In this document: positions 6,720 through 15,251 of the stretch, one piece after another | Layout: each line of letters opens with the position of its first letter | Position numbering within the stretch: the first letter of the stretch is position 1 | Source of the DNA: Salipiger sp. H15 | GTDB taxonomy: Bacteria > Pseudomonadota > Alphaproteobacteria > Rhodobacterales > Rhodobacteraceae | DNA: 64,000 nucleotides | Direction: 5' to 3' | NCBI RefSeq assembly: GCF_040409955.1 | Contig: NZ_CP123389.1 | Coordinates: 124,001-188,000 of the forward strand | Program-made: the position numbers and the translations under genes | The notes under the pieces: model-generated | Databases searched by the model: none | Told to the model about the DNA's origin: nothing | What the model saw: the letters and a program-made list of their open reading frames with translations, nothing else

Positions 6720-7913
6720 TCACGCGGCGCGCTTGTCGAGGGAGAGGACCATCCGTGTCGGCGAGAAGGAGCCTTCGCGCGCCTTGCGGGTGAGGTGGCG
6801 GATGTAGCCGCCCGGGTTGCGGATTTCCGAGAACCTCTGGAGCATGGCGCAGAGCGTCGCCGCGGCCTGTTCGGGGCCCATGGCGGACTTGGCGTCCGTC
6901 CAGGCGGAGTCGGAGATCCCGGTCATCGGACGGATCTTCTCGGTTGCCCGGATGAGGCCGTGCCAGTCGTGGATGGGGTCGGGGGTGAAGACCGCGATCT
7001 CGGAGCAGGTGCTGAGGACGAGGCGCAGCGGTGGGGGAGGGGCCGCCCTTTTCTCGGCCTCCATCGCTGTGACGGTCTCGCCCGGCGCAACCACGGCAAG
7101 CTCGATGACAGGCTCTGTCTCGGGGGATTCAGAGTCTAAGAGTTCTTTTTGTGACTTCTGTTGGTGCTGCTCATTCCGGGCGTCACTGCTGCTCATTTCG
7201 GCTGTTTCGACTTCGAAGACACGGGCCGCGCGGAGGAGGGCGTCGCGCAGCGTGGCCTCGATCCGGAGCAGGGTTTCGAGGTCCAGCTTGCGGCGCAGGT
7301 CGCGCGCGGTGAGCTGCGCGAGGTCGGAGAAGGCATCCCAGGGCGCGGCCCGGGGGGTCTCGATGCGGCCGAGGTCGGCGAGGGCGGCAAGGTCGCGGCG
7401 CAGAAGGCTCACGGTCTCGCGCAGGGCCTTGATCTCGTCCTCGAGCGCGCGGGCTTCCTCGGCGCGGGAGGCGATCTCGGAGGCGCGGTGGAGCAGGGGG
7501 CGCAGGTCGAAGCCGAAGGCGATCTTGCCGCCGGCGACGCGGCGGGCGTAGCGCTTGCCGTTCGGGCTGTCGCGGCGGACCAGCAGGCCGGCCGAGACCA
7601 ACCGGGCGAGGTGCCGGCGCATGGTCGAGTCGGGCATGCCGTTCGCCCGGGCGCAGATCGTCTCGTTCGAGGGGTGGATGACCAGCGGCTGCGATCCGTC
7701 GAGCCGGGCCTCGGGGTGGAAGCTCAGCAGCGCCTGCAAGAGGGTGATGTCACGGTCGGAGAGATCGAAGCTCCGGCGCGCCGCGGTGAGATCGCGGAGG
7801 ACCTGCCACTTGTCGACGCTGCAGGGGGCCGCGGCCGCCGGGAGCCGGGCTTCGAGCGATGTCCGGACAGCCTCGATCGTTCGCCCGAAAGGCGTGATGG
7901 GGGTGTGACCCAT
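6720..7913 (-). CDS. repC: RepC replication initiator
   Basis: A 397-residue plasmid initiator of the repABC family. The N-terminal half (about 1-160) contains winged-helix DNA-binding segments, including ETICARANGMPDSTMRRHL. A coiled-coil-like charged stretch (about 155-190) and a poorly conserved, Gln/Ser-rich linker (about 235-265) follow, and the C-terminal domain ends GGYIRHLTRKAREG. RepC initiates from an origin inside its own gene. Its level is normally limited by an antisense RNA in the repB-repC gap. Third gene of the operon, separated from repB by 182 bp, with parS directly after the stop. Confidence 0.95.
   Translation of the reverse strand: MGHTPITPFGRTIEAVRTSLEARLPAAAAPCSVDKWQVLRDLTAARRSFDLSDRDITLLQALLSFHPEARLDGSQPLVIHPSNETICARANGMPDSTMRRHLARLVSAGLLVRRDSPNGKRYARRVAGGKIAFGFDLRPLLHRASEIASRAEEARALEDEIKALRETVSLLRRDLAALADLGRIETPRAAPWDAFSDLAQLTARDLRRKLDLETLLRIEATLRDALLRAARVFEVETAEMSSSDARNEQHQQKSQKELLDSESPETEPVIELAVVAPGETVTAMEAEKRAAPPPPLRLVLSTCSEIAVFTPDPIHDWHGLIRATEKIRPMTGISDSAWTDAKSAMGPEQAAATLCAMLQRFSEIRNPGGYIRHLTRKAREGSFSPTRMVLSLDKRAA
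7119..7205. other. Candidate replication origin: AT-rich segment within repC
   Basis: Within the otherwise GC-rich repC coding region this stretch is clearly richer in A and T (it includes GAGTCTAAGAGTTCTTTTTG) and encodes the low-complexity linker with repeated Gln, Ser and Glu. In characterised repABC plasmids the origin lies in an AT-rich part of repC, so this is the best position for oriV. No DnaA box was recognised. Confidence 0.5.
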
Positions 7914-7965
7914 GTTTTTTCATTCACGAAGACAAAAAATAGCCGCGCCGCAAATCGATTTCGAC

Positions 7966-7994
7966 TTGCAGACAAGGGCTCCGGACACTAACTT
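7966..7994 (+). promoter_or_regulatory. Promoter candidate for the repABC counter-transcribed RNA
   Basis: TTGCAG (7966-7971) and TAACTT (7989-7994) are separated by 17 bp on the strand opposite to repABC. Transcription would begin near 8001 and run toward repB, giving an RNA that ends at the hairpin at 8026-8047. Confidence 0.45.
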
Positions 7995-8000
7995 GAAGGT

Positions 8001-8055
8001 GCAAAGAACAAGTGAGGGTCTCGTGGAGCGAAAGCTTTGCGGGGCTCTTTCTTTG
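8001..8055 (+). ncRNA. Candidate ctRNA (incompatibility RNA) in the repB-repC gap
   Basis: The 182-bp repB-repC gap is where repABC plasmids encode a small antisense RNA that limits repC expression. On the plus strand a promoter candidate at 7966-7994 is followed by a short segment and a stem-loop (GAGC 8026-8029 pairing with GCTC 8044-8047, extended by GAAAG with CTTTGC) and the T-rich tail TTTCTTTG at 8048-8055. The predicted length of about 55 nt fits known ctRNAs. Position and orientation are established for the family. The exact ends are inferred. Confidence 0.55.
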
Positions 8056-8095
8056 TCGGGCTCGTGCCTCCTATCTCATTGTTTTCGTTGACTGC

Positions 8096-9103
8096 TCAGT
8101 CTTCGGCGCGGGCTTTCCAGCGCGCGTGAAGCTCTTCGATGACGGTCTGGGCCTCGGCTTCGATCCAGTCGGCAAAGCGCGGGTCCACGAGTTCCATGTT
8201 CAGCCCCTTGGCGGTGCGCTTGAGCGTCCCGGCCTTGCGTCCCTCGACGACGAGCGACTGGCGGCGGAGCTTTTCCACCGGCCTGGGCCTGGGCGCCGCG
8301 GCGCGGGCAGGGGAGGGGGCCAGGTGGCCCATCACCGCCTCGAAGGCGGCGACCGAGACATCCTCGGGGACCGGCTCGCCGCTGACCATGGCGACCTGCG
8401 CGCGGGTGTGGACGTCATCCGCCAGCCGGGCGAGTTCGTCGCGGTCGGCGCCGGTTTCCTCGATGCCGCGGGCAAGCGCCTCCCAGCGCGGCCGGCCGAT
8501 GCCATGGGCGGCACCGATGGCGGTGGCAAGCTCGCGGCCGATCAGGTCGGCGACCGAGAGCGCCATGGAGATTGCCGACTTGGTGACCGTCAGGACCTCG
8601 GCGACCTGGCTCTGGTTGCCAAAGCCGGTTTCCACCAACTCCTTGGCAAAGAGCGCCTTTTCGATGAAGGACAGGTCGCGCCGGGCCATGTTCTCGGAGA
8701 TCTGCGCGGTCATTGCGTCGCGCTCGTCGAGCGTGGCGACCAGCGCGCGGACCTTGGTGACCTTGTCGGAGCCGCGGATCGCCTCGAGGCGGCGGCGGCC
8801 GTAGACCAGCAGGTAGCGCCCATCCTCCTCGGGATGGCGACGCACGAGGATCGGCACGGTCTGGCCGTTGGTCTCGATCGCGTCGCGCAGGTCGATCACG
8901 TCGGACGGATCGAGCCGGTCGCGGGTGCGGGTGTCGTCGATCTGCGACGGATCAAGCTCCCAGACGCGGTGGCTGTCGACCGCGTCGCGGGCCGAGCGCA
9001 GCGCGCGGTTGGTGGCCATCATCGTCGCCCCCGTCGCGCCCTGCTTGCTGGCGGCGGCGAGGCTGTCGAGCATGGACATGCGTTTCTTGCGGTTGTCGCT
9101 CAT
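8096..9103 (-). CDS. repB: RepB partition protein (ParB family)
   Basis: A 335-residue ParB-type centromere-binding protein. The N-terminal domain carries the conserved LLVYGRRRLEA box (about residues 95-105) and the ISENMARRDLSFIEKA motif, followed by the helix-turn-helix QSQVAEVLTVTKSAISMAL that recognises parS. The C-terminal part should dimerise. The ATG at 9103 (product starting MSDNRKKRM) is chosen because GGGAGGAGACAGAGAG precedes it, and the longer start at 9139 would overlap repA. It lies 23 bp after repA. Partners are RepA and the parS at 6702. Confidence 0.93.
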   Translation of the reverse strand: MSDNRKKRMSMLDSLAAASKQGATGATMMATNRALRSARDAVDSHRVWELDPSQIDDTRTRDRLDPSDVIDLRDAIETNGQTVPILVRRHPEEDGRYLLVYGRRRLEAIRGSDKVTKVRALVATLDERDAMTAQISENMARRDLSFIEKALFAKELVETGFGNQSQVAEVLTVTKSAISMALSVADLIGRELATAIGAAHGIGRPRWEALARGIEETGADRDELARLADDVHTRAQVAMVSGEPVPEDVSVAAFEAVMGHLAPSPARAAAPRPRPVEKLRRQSLVVEGRKAGTLKRTAKGLNMELVDPRFADWIEAEAQTVIEELHARWKARAED

Positions 9104-9126
9104 CTCTCTGTCTCCTCCCGAACCCC

Positions 9127-10311
9127 TCAGCGGCCCCACGTTTTCTGGATCAGCGCGGCGATCTCGTCGTTCACGGCGTTGAGGCTTTCGAGCGCCCGGT
9201 CGTAGGTCGCGCGGGTGAAGGCGCTGCGCTCGACCTCGTAGAGGGTCTGCTTGGTGAGACCCGCATCCGAGATCGCCGTGGATTTCAGCATGGGCGCGTT
9301 CAGCACCTTCTCGGCGTACATGGTGCGCAGGAAGGCCACGATGCGGTTCTGCGGCGCGTCGGTCGGCTCGTAGCGGGTGAGCAGGTAGCGCATCCAGTCG
9401 TGTTTCATGTTCGCGCCGCTCTCGGCGATCACGTCCATGAGGTCGGCGGTCATGCGCAGGAACTGCGACATGGACATGACGTCGAGCATCTCGGGGTGGA
9501 TGGTGACCAGCACGCCGGTTGCGGCGGAGAGCGCCGACATGGTCAGGAAGCCGAGCTGCGGCGGGCAGTCGATGACCACCACGTCGTAGCGCTCGTCGAC
9601 CTGCGCCAGCACGTCCTTGACGCGGAAGAAGAACAGCCCGGCGTTGCCCTGCGCCAGCGCGCGGGGAGTCTCGTGCTCGAATTCCATCAGCTCGAGGTTG
9701 CCGGGGATGAGGTCGAGCCCGGGGATGTAGGTCGGGCGGATGACCTCGGTGATGGGCACGGGATCGTCGTAGCGGATGGCATCGTAGAGCGTGCCGCCGT
9801 CGATCAGGTCGAACTCGGGCTGGACGCCGTGCAGCGCGGTGAGCGAGGCCTGCGGGTCGAGGTCGATCGCCAGCACCCGGTAGCCGAGCAGGGCGAGCCG
9901 CTGCGCGAGATGGGCAGAGCTGGTGGTCTTGCCCGAGCCGCCCTTGAAATTCATCACGCCGATGACCTGCAGGTGGTCCCCCTCGCGGCGGCCGGGCAGG
10001 TAGTCGCCGGGCTTGCGCGCGGTCTTCTCCAGCAGGATGCGCAGGTCGTGGATGTCGTGCACCGAGTAGAGCCGGCGGTTGCCGGGCGTCAGGTCGGGCG
10101 AGGGGCCCTTGCCGTCGAGGTGCAGCTTGCGCAGGTAGGAATCGTTCACGCCGAGCAGCGCGGCGGCTTCCCCGGAGGTGAACTTGCGCATCTCCTTCGA
10201 GGCGTCGGGCGGGAACAGGCTTTCCGCCTGCGCATGGAGCTGCGCGGTCAGCCGTTCGGAATGGTCGCGAATGACCGTGTTCAGGTCTTCGTTTTCGGTG
10301 ATATCCTGCAT
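9127..10311 (-). CDS. repA: RepA partition ATPase (ParA family) of repABC
   Basis: A 394-residue ParA-type ATPase that with RepB segregates the replicon and autoregulates the operon. An N-terminal MerR/HTH-like segment (FTSGEAAALLGVNDSYLRKL, about residues 45-64) is followed by the deviant Walker A FKGGSGKTT and by DLDPQASLT and VVVIDCPPQLG. The ATG at 10311 gives the length typical of RepA (about 395). The frame is open further upstream to 10599, but that extension is Arg/His-rich and resembles no RepA. First gene of the operon. Its promoter must lie in 10312-10580, the divergent space shared with parDE. Confidence 0.93.
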   Translation of the reverse strand: MQDITENEDLNTVIRDHSERLTAQLHAQAESLFPPDASKEMRKFTSGEAAALLGVNDSYLRKLHLDGKGPSPDLTPGNRRLYSVHDIHDLRILLEKTARKPGDYLPGRREGDHLQVIGVMNFKGGSGKTTSSAHLAQRLALLGYRVLAIDLDPQASLTALHGVQPEFDLIDGGTLYDAIRYDDPVPITEVIRPTYIPGLDLIPGNLELMEFEHETPRALAQGNAGLFFFRVKDVLAQVDERYDVVVIDCPPQLGFLTMSALSAATGVLVTIHPEMLDVMSMSQFLRMTADLMDVIAESGANMKHDWMRYLLTRYEPTDAPQNRIVAFLRTMYAEKVLNAPMLKSTAISDAGLTKQTLYEVERSAFTRATYDRALESLNAVNDEIAALIQKTWGR

Positions 10312-10524
10312 GCGCACGGTATCCTGCTCACTGTCTTGCCTCGGGCCCTGGCGTGGCCCTGCCTCGGTGCCTTGCCCTGTTCCGCCGGACGTCTGATGCG
10401 TCCTGTCGTGTTCACGGTATTTGGCGTGTTCCGGCTCTTTTTCGTGACTATTGCCGAAGCATCGCGAGTCGCGCAAGAAGTTTTGCACGCCAATCAGTAG
10501 GATGGGGGCGGGAGTGCCCCGGGA

Positions 10525-10563
10525 TTGACCGGCGCGGCAGGCGCGACATATACTACCCAGTAG
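10525..10563 (+). promoter_or_regulatory. Sigma-70-type promoter and small inverted repeat of parDE
   Basis: TTGACC (10525-10530) and TATACT (10549-10554) are 18 bp apart, with a start expected near 10561, about 20 bp before the parD ATG. The inverted repeat CTAC-CCA-GTAG (10553-10563) overlaps the -10 and start region and is a likely operator for the ParD or ParDE repressor. The 10312-10524 remainder of this divergent interval holds the repA leader and shows no gene. Confidence 0.6.
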
Positions 10564-10579
10564 CACAGGACGGACCCTC

Positions 10580-10837
10580 ATGAGCGTGAAATCCTCCATT
10601 TCCCTGACCGAAGCGCAGGACGCCTATGTCCGCGGGCTGGTGCATGACGGGCGGTTTCCGTCGGTGAGCGCGGCCCTGCAGCACGGGCTCGAGCTGATGC
10701 GGCAGGAGAGCGAGCAGGCCGAGGCGCTGCGCCGGCTGCTCGACGAGCGGCGGGGCGGGGCCTTCGTCTCGCTGGCCGAGGGCCGGGCGGAGACCGAGGC
10801 GATGATCGCGCGCAAGCGGGGAGCGCGTGGCCTATAG
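10580..10837 (+). CDS. parD: ParD-family ribbon-helix-helix antitoxin
   Basis: An 85-residue antitoxin. Residues 1-45 fit the ribbon-helix-helix fold (KSSISLTEAQDAYVRGLV then GRFPSVSAALQHGLELM), typical of the ParD1/CC2985 family. The C-terminal half is the charged segment that wraps around the toxin. The stop overlaps the toxin start by 11 bp. Next to repABC, it should act as a post-segregational stabiliser and repress its own promoter. Confidence 0.9.
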   Translation: MSVKSSISLTEAQDAYVRGLVHDGRFPSVSAALQHGLELMRQESEQAEALRRLLDERRGGAFVSLAEGRAETEAMIARKRGARGL

Positions 10838-11177
10838 CGTCCTGCGCGCGGCGGCGGTCGCGCGCGACCTCGAGCTGATCTTCGACTTCATCGCCGGCAG
10901 CGCGGAGACGCTGGGAGAGGACGCCGGCACCGCCTTCGACATGGCGGAGCGGCGGATCCGGGCGATCCTCGGCGCGATGGAGGGGCTTGGCCGGGCGCCG
11001 CACCAGGGCACGCTGCGACCGGAGCTGGGCGCGGGCGTGCGGCACGTGACCAAGGACCGGGCGATCTTCTACTTCGAGGTCGATGACGCGGCAGAGGAGC
11101 TGCGCATCCTCGCGGTGTTCTTCGGCGGGCAGGACCACGACCGCCACATCCTGCTGCGGCTGCTGTCCGGGGCCTGA
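10827..11177 (+). CDS. parE: ParE/RelE-superfamily toxin
   Basis: A 116-residue toxin starting at GTG 10827 inside the end of parD. The RelE/ParE fold is seen in ARDLELIFDFIAGS, then RAPHQGTLRPELGAGVRHVT, RAIFYFEVDD and the final strand LRILAVFFGGQDHDRHI. ParE toxins of this class poison DNA gyrase; that target is taken from the family. Slightly longer than typical (95-105 residues). The GTG start and overlapping frames favour antitoxin excess. Confidence 0.9.
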   Translation: MAYSVLRAAAVARDLELIFDFIAGSAETLGEDAGTAFDMAERRIRAILGAMEGLGRAPHQGTLRPELGAGVRHVTKDRAIFYFEVDDAAEELRILAVFFGGQDHDRHILLRLLSGA

Positions 11178-11258
11178 GCGGGGCAGGGGGCGCGCGGCGA
11201 CCGTTGCCAAGCGCCGCCGTTCCGGACAGGGTGCCGGAAAACAGAGGATTCCCCTCCG

Positions 11259-12500
11259 GTGCCATCCGATCCTGCAGTGCTGCCGTCCGAGGCGGGGGCG
11301 CCCCCGGGCGTCGGCTCCGAGCTCTGGCTCTACCTTGGCGGGCGGCTGCTGTGGGTGGCGGCGGGGCAGATCACCAATGTCGCGATGGGCTGGCTGGTCT
11401 ACGACGAGACGCGCAGCGCCATGGCGCTCGGGCTCGTGGGGCTTGCCGCCTTCCTGCCGAAGCTCGTGCTGGTGCTGGTCGCGGGGCTGGTGGCGGACAG
11501 GGTCGACCGGCGGCTGGTGATGGCGGTCTGCCTTGCGGTCAGCGCGGCGGTGACGGCGGCGCTGGCGGTGATCGCAGCGCAACCGGGCCTGTCGCTGGCG
11601 GCGGTCTACGGGCTGGTGATCCTGCTCGGCATCGCGCGCAGCTTCGTCGGGCCCGCCTCGCAGGCGCTGATGGCCAACCTCGTGCCGCGCTCGGAGCTGA
11701 GCCGGATCGCCAGCCTTGCCTCCTCGGTCAGCAAGATCGCCACGATCGGCGGCCCGGCGCTGGCGGGGCTGATCTACCTGATCTCGCCCTGGGCACCCTT
11801 TGCCGTGGCGACGGGCTGTTTCGCCGCCTCGGTGCTGCTCAACCTCGCGCTGCGGCCGCGCCCGGCGCTTGCGGTGCGCACGCCGGTCACCCTGTCGGCC
11901 GCCTTCGAGGGGATGCGCTTCATCTTCCAACGGCCGGTGATCCTCGGGGCGATCTCGCTCGATCTCTTCTCGGTGCTGCTGGGCGGGGTTACGGCGCTCT
12001 TGCCGATCATCGTCAGCGAGATGCTGATGGGCGGCCCGGCCGAGCTGGGGCTGCTGCGCTCGGCCCCGGCGGTGGGGGCGATGGCGGTGGGGCTGGTGAT
12101 CTCGTGGTGGCCGATCCGGCGCAACGGCGGGCGCAAGCTTTTCGTCGCGACGGCGATCTTCGGCGTCTCGACCGTGGCGCTGGCGTTTTCCCACAGCCTC
12201 TGGCTCAGCGCCGCGCTGCTCTGCCTCGGCGGGGCGGCGGACGTGATCAGCGTGGTGATCCGCCAGACGCTGGTGCAGGCCGACACGCCGGACGAGATGC
12301 GCGGCCGGGTCGCCTCGGTCAACATGCTGTTCATCGGCGCGTCGAACGAGCTGGGCGAGTTCGAAAGCGGGGTGACGGCGGCGCTCTTCGGGCTGGTGCC
12401 GGCGATCCTGATCGGCGGCTGCGGCACGCTGCTGGTGGCGCTTGTCTGGGCGGCGCTCTTCCCCGGGCTGCGCCGCCGCGACCGGCTTGTCGAGGACTGA
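11259..12500 (+). CDS. MFS transporter, EntS/MFS_3-like
   Basis: A 413-residue membrane protein with about 12 helices. The loop between helices 2 and 3 has the MFS motif GLVADRVDRRLV, and MRGRVASVNMLFIGASNELGEFESG in the second half is typical of the MFS_3 group, which includes enterobactin exporter EntS and many putative drug or siderophore exporters. Starts at GTG 11259 after a GAGG-containing leader. It stands alone and converges on the permease gene, with a bidirectional hairpin between them. Function as an exporter is inferred from the family and its cargo is unknown. Confidence 0.85.
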   Translation: MPSDPAVLPSEAGAPPGVGSELWLYLGGRLLWVAAGQITNVAMGWLVYDETRSAMALGLVGLAAFLPKLVLVLVAGLVADRVDRRLVMAVCLAVSAAVTAALAVIAAQPGLSLAAVYGLVILLGIARSFVGPASQALMANLVPRSELSRIASLASSVSKIATIGGPALAGLIYLISPWAPFAVATGCFAASVLLNLALRPRPALAVRTPVTLSAAFEGMRFIFQRPVILGAISLDLFSVLLGGVTALLPIIVSEMLMGGPAELGLLRSAPAVGAMAVGLVISWWPIRRNGGRKLFVATAIFGVSTVALAFSHSLWLSAALLCLGGAADVISVVIRQTLVQADTPDEMRGRVASVNMLFIGASNELGEFESGVTAALFGLVPAILIGGCGTLLVALVWAALFPGLRRRDRLVED

Positions 12501-12514
12501 GCGGCGGATGGGGA

Positions 12515-12540
12515 AAGGGCGGACCTTGCGGCCCGCCCTT
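12515..12540. terminator. Bidirectional terminator hairpin between convergent genes
   Basis: AAGGGCGG (12515-12522) pairs perfectly with CCGCCCTT (12533-12540) across a 10-base loop. It sits between the ends of the MFS gene (plus) and the permease gene (minus), and the A/T edges of the stem provide short U tails both ways. Confidence 0.75.
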
Positions 12541-12569
12541 CATGTGTCCGGCAGGGCAGGGGCCCCGCG

Positions 12570-13847
12570 TCAGGCTTTGCGGCCGAGCCCGAGCAGCTGG
12601 TAGAGCAGCAGCGCGGCCAGCGTCGAGGTGCCGATGCCGCCCAGCGAGAAGCTGCCCATGTGCAGGGTGAAGTCGCCCGCACCGAAGATCAGCGCGATGC
12701 CCGCGGTGAAGAGGTTGCGCGGGTCCGAGAAATCCACCCGGTTCTCGATCCAGATCCGCGCCATGGCCGAGGCGATGAGCCCGAAGACCGCCACCGACAG
12801 GCCTGCGAGCACCGGCGCCGGGATGGTCTGCAGCAGCGCGCCGAACTTCGGCGAGAGGCCGAGGCAGATCGCGACGAGGGCGGCGATGACGAAGACCAGC
12901 GTCGAGTAGACCTTGGTCATGGCCATGACGCCGATGTTCTCGGCATAGGTGGTGACGCCGGTGCCGCCGCCCGAGCCCGCGACCATGGTGGCGAGCCCGT
13001 CGGCGAAGAAGCCGCGGCCGATGTAGCGGTCCATGTCCTGCCCGGTGATGGCACCGAGCGCCTTGATGTGGCCGAGGTTCTCGGCGACGAGCACGATGGC
13101 GACCGGGGCGATGAGGGTGATCGCCGACCAGTGGAACTCGGGCGCCTGGAAGTGCGGCAGGCCGAACCACGCCGCGGTGCCGACGGCCGAGAAGTCGATC
13201 GCGGGCATGAGGCCGAGCCCGTTGCCCAGCACCAGCACCAGCGCGTAGCCGAAGAAGAGCGCGATCAGCACGGAAAGCCGCCGCGTGCGCGAAGGACCGT
13301 AGCAGGAGACCATGGCCATGCAGAGCACGGTCAGCAGCGCGATGGTCAGGTGCGCGGGGGTGGGCGATCCGAAGGCGTTGAGCTGGTCCACCGCGACCGG
13401 CGCGAGGTTGAGGCCGATGGCGATGCCGATGGTGCCCGTGACCACGGGGGGCATCAGCTTCTCGACCCAGCCGTAGCCGGCCAGCATGACCACGACGCCG
13501 ATCAGCGCGTAGAGCGCGCCGCAGGCGATGATGCCGCCGAGCGCGTGGGCGATGGTGGCGCCCTCCTGCCCGAGCACGGCCAGCACCACGGCGATGAAGG
13601 CGAAGGAGGAGCCGAGGTAGCTCGGCACCCGGCCCGCGGTGAGGATGAAGAAGAGCAGCGTGCCGATGCCCGAGAAGAAGACCGCGACGTTGGGGTCGAA
13701 GCCCATGAGGATGGGCGCGACGATGGTCGAGCCGGACATGGCCAGCAGGTGCTGGAAGCCCATGGGCACCGAGGCGGCGCCGGGAAGGCGCTCGTCCGGC
13801 ATGATTACGGGGCCCGTGCCCACGCGCCATCGGGGGAAATAGGACAT
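12570..13847 (-). CDS. uraA: Uracil/xanthine permease, NCS2 family
   Basis: A 425-residue permease with about 14 membrane segments. The substrate-site helix reads AFIAVVLAVLGQEG, the second half has FHWSAITLIAPVAIVLVAENLGHI with the Glu of the nucleobase site, and GSGGGTGVTTYAENIGVMAMT is the NCS2 signature. The closest fit is the UraA/PyrP/RutG uracil symporter group. ATG 13847 is chosen because AGGAGAG lies seven bases before it, while the longer frame to 13883 lacks a site. No pyrimidine genes surround it, so its physiological context is not evident. Confidence 0.88.
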   Translation of the reverse strand: MSYFPRWRVGTGPVIMPDERLPGAASVPMGFQHLLAMSGSTIVAPILMGFDPNVAVFFSGIGTLLFFILTAGRVPSYLGSSFAFIAVVLAVLGQEGATIAHALGGIIACGALYALIGVVVMLAGYGWVEKLMPPVVTGTIGIAIGLNLAPVAVDQLNAFGSPTPAHLTIALLTVLCMAMVSCYGPSRTRRLSVLIALFFGYALVLVLGNGLGLMPAIDFSAVGTAAWFGLPHFQAPEFHWSAITLIAPVAIVLVAENLGHIKALGAITGQDMDRYIGRGFFADGLATMVAGSGGGTGVTTYAENIGVMAMTKVYSTLVFVIAALVAICLGLSPKFGALLQTIPAPVLAGLSVAVFGLIASAMARIWIENRVDFSDPRNLFTAGIALIFGAGDFTLHMGSFSLGGIGTSTLAALLLYQLLGLGRKA

Positions 13848-13928
13848 CGCTCTCTCCTGGAAAGACTCGCTGCGCGTCGCCATAGCCTCATTCGGCGGCG
13901 GATGTCAGGGGTTCCCAAGGGGCGGATC

Positions 13929-13948
13929 GCCCGGCGCGGCCGCCGGGC
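13929..13948 (-). terminator. Stem-loop after the luciferase-like monooxygenase gene
   Basis: GCCCGGCG (13929-13936) and CGCCGGGC (13941-13948) form a perfect 8-bp stem with a 4-base loop, 20 bp past the stop of the monooxygenase gene on the minus strand. There is no clear U-run, so it may be a weak terminator. Confidence 0.5.
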
Positions 13949-13967
13949 GAGGGTCTTTGAGCCTGCC

Positions 13968-14987
13968 TCAGCGCCAGCCGAGGGCCGGGGCGACGTGGGT
14001 CAGGATGTTTTCGATCACGTGGGTGTTGTAGTCGACGCCCAGTGAGTTCGGGATGGTCAGCAGCAGCGTGTCGGCCTCGGCGATGCCCTCGTCACCCTTC
14101 AGCTGCTCGATCAGCTTGTCCGGCTCGTCGGCGTAGGAGCGGCCGAAGATCGAGCGCTGCTCCTCGATGAAGCCGACCGAGTCCTGCTCCTTGCCGCCGG
14201 TGCCGAAATACATCCGGTCCTCGTCGCTGGTGATCGCGAAGATCGAGCGGCTGACCGAGACGCGCGGCTTGCGCGAATGGCCGGCGGATTTCCACGCCTC
14301 GCGGTAGGCGCGGATCTGCTGCGCCTGCTGGATGTGGAAGGGCTCGCCGGTCTCGTCGTCCTTGAGCGTCGAGCTTTGCAGGTTGAGGCCCAGCATGGCG
14401 GCCCATTCGGCGGTCTTGTTCGAGCCGGCGCCCCACCAGATGCGGTCCTTCAGCCCCTCGGAATGCGGCTCGAGCCGCAGCTTGCCCGGCGGGTTGGGGA
14501 ACATCGGGCGCGGGTTCGGCTCGGCGAAGCCGTGGCCCTCGAGCATCTGCAGGAAGACCTGCGCGTGGCGGCGGCCCATGTCGGCGTCGGTCTCGTCCTC
14601 GGCCGGGCCGTAGCCGAAGTAGCGCCAGCCGTCGATCACCTGCTCGGGGCTGCCGCGGCTGATGCCGAGCTGCAGCCGGCCCTGGCTGATGAGGTCGGCG
14701 GCGCCGGCATCCTCGGCCATGTAGAGCGGGTTCTCGTAGCGCATGTCGATGACGCCGGTGCCGATCTCGATCTTCGAGGTGCGCGCGCCGATGGCGGCGA
14801 GCAGCGGGAAGGGGCTGGCGTGCTGGCGGGCGAAGTGGTGGACGCGGAAATAGGCGCCGTCGAGGCCGAGCTCCTCGGCCGCGACCGAAAGCTCGATGGC
14901 CTGCAGCAGCGCGTCGCCGGCGGTGCGGGTGGCCGAACCGCGCTGCGGGGACCAATGTCCGAAGGACAGGAAGCCGATCTTCTTCAT
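13968..14987 (-). CDS. Luciferase-like (LLM) flavin-dependent oxidoreductase
   Basis: A 339-residue bacterial-luciferase-type TIM barrel using FMN or F420-like flavin. It begins IGFLSFGHWSPQ, then ELGLDGAYFRVHHFARQ, a typical active-site stretch, then TGVIDMRYENPLYMAEDAGAADLIS and LQLGISRGSPEQV. Such enzymes oxidise small organic substrates with O2 and reduced flavin. ATG 14987 has AAGGAG seven bases upstream. It is divergent from paaX with 264 bp between, so a link with phenylacetate metabolism is possible but not shown. The substrate is unknown. Confidence 0.85.
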   Translation of the reverse strand: MKKIGFLSFGHWSPQRGSATRTAGDALLQAIELSVAAEELGLDGAYFRVHHFARQHASPFPLLAAIGARTSKIEIGTGVIDMRYENPLYMAEDAGAADLISQGRLQLGISRGSPEQVIDGWRYFGYGPAEDETDADMGRRHAQVFLQMLEGHGFAEPNPRPMFPNPPGKLRLEPHSEGLKDRIWWGAGSNKTAEWAAMLGLNLQSSTLKDDETGEPFHIQQAQQIRAYREAWKSAGHSRKPRVSVSRSIFAITSDEDRMYFGTGGKEQDSVGFIEEQRSIFGRSYADEPDKLIEQLKGDEGIAEADTLLLTIPNSLGVDYNTHVIENILTHVAPALGWR

Positions 14988-15251
14988 TACGATACTCCTT
15001 GGGCTGCGGCGGCAGCGGAAAGCGCCCGCTGCCGGGCCCGGTTGGCGCATAGCTAGTCATTCGGGGGCGGCTCCCGCAAGCGGGGCGGCTGTTTGCCCAA
15101 GCGCAGGGCCTGTGCGCGGCGCGCGGGGGGCGGTGTGCGGGAGTATAAGCACGCAAATTTCGGCATTTGCCACATTCGTGTGACATATCGTGCGAACTGG
15201 CCTAGACTGGGGGCTGCGCCCGGGGCCGGGCGTGCCTGCAGGAGACGAGGA

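Noticed and set aside
10312..10599. N-terminal extension of RepA to the far upstream start
   Set aside because: The added 96 residues are Arg/His/Gln-rich, do not resemble RepA and would run through the parDE promoter.
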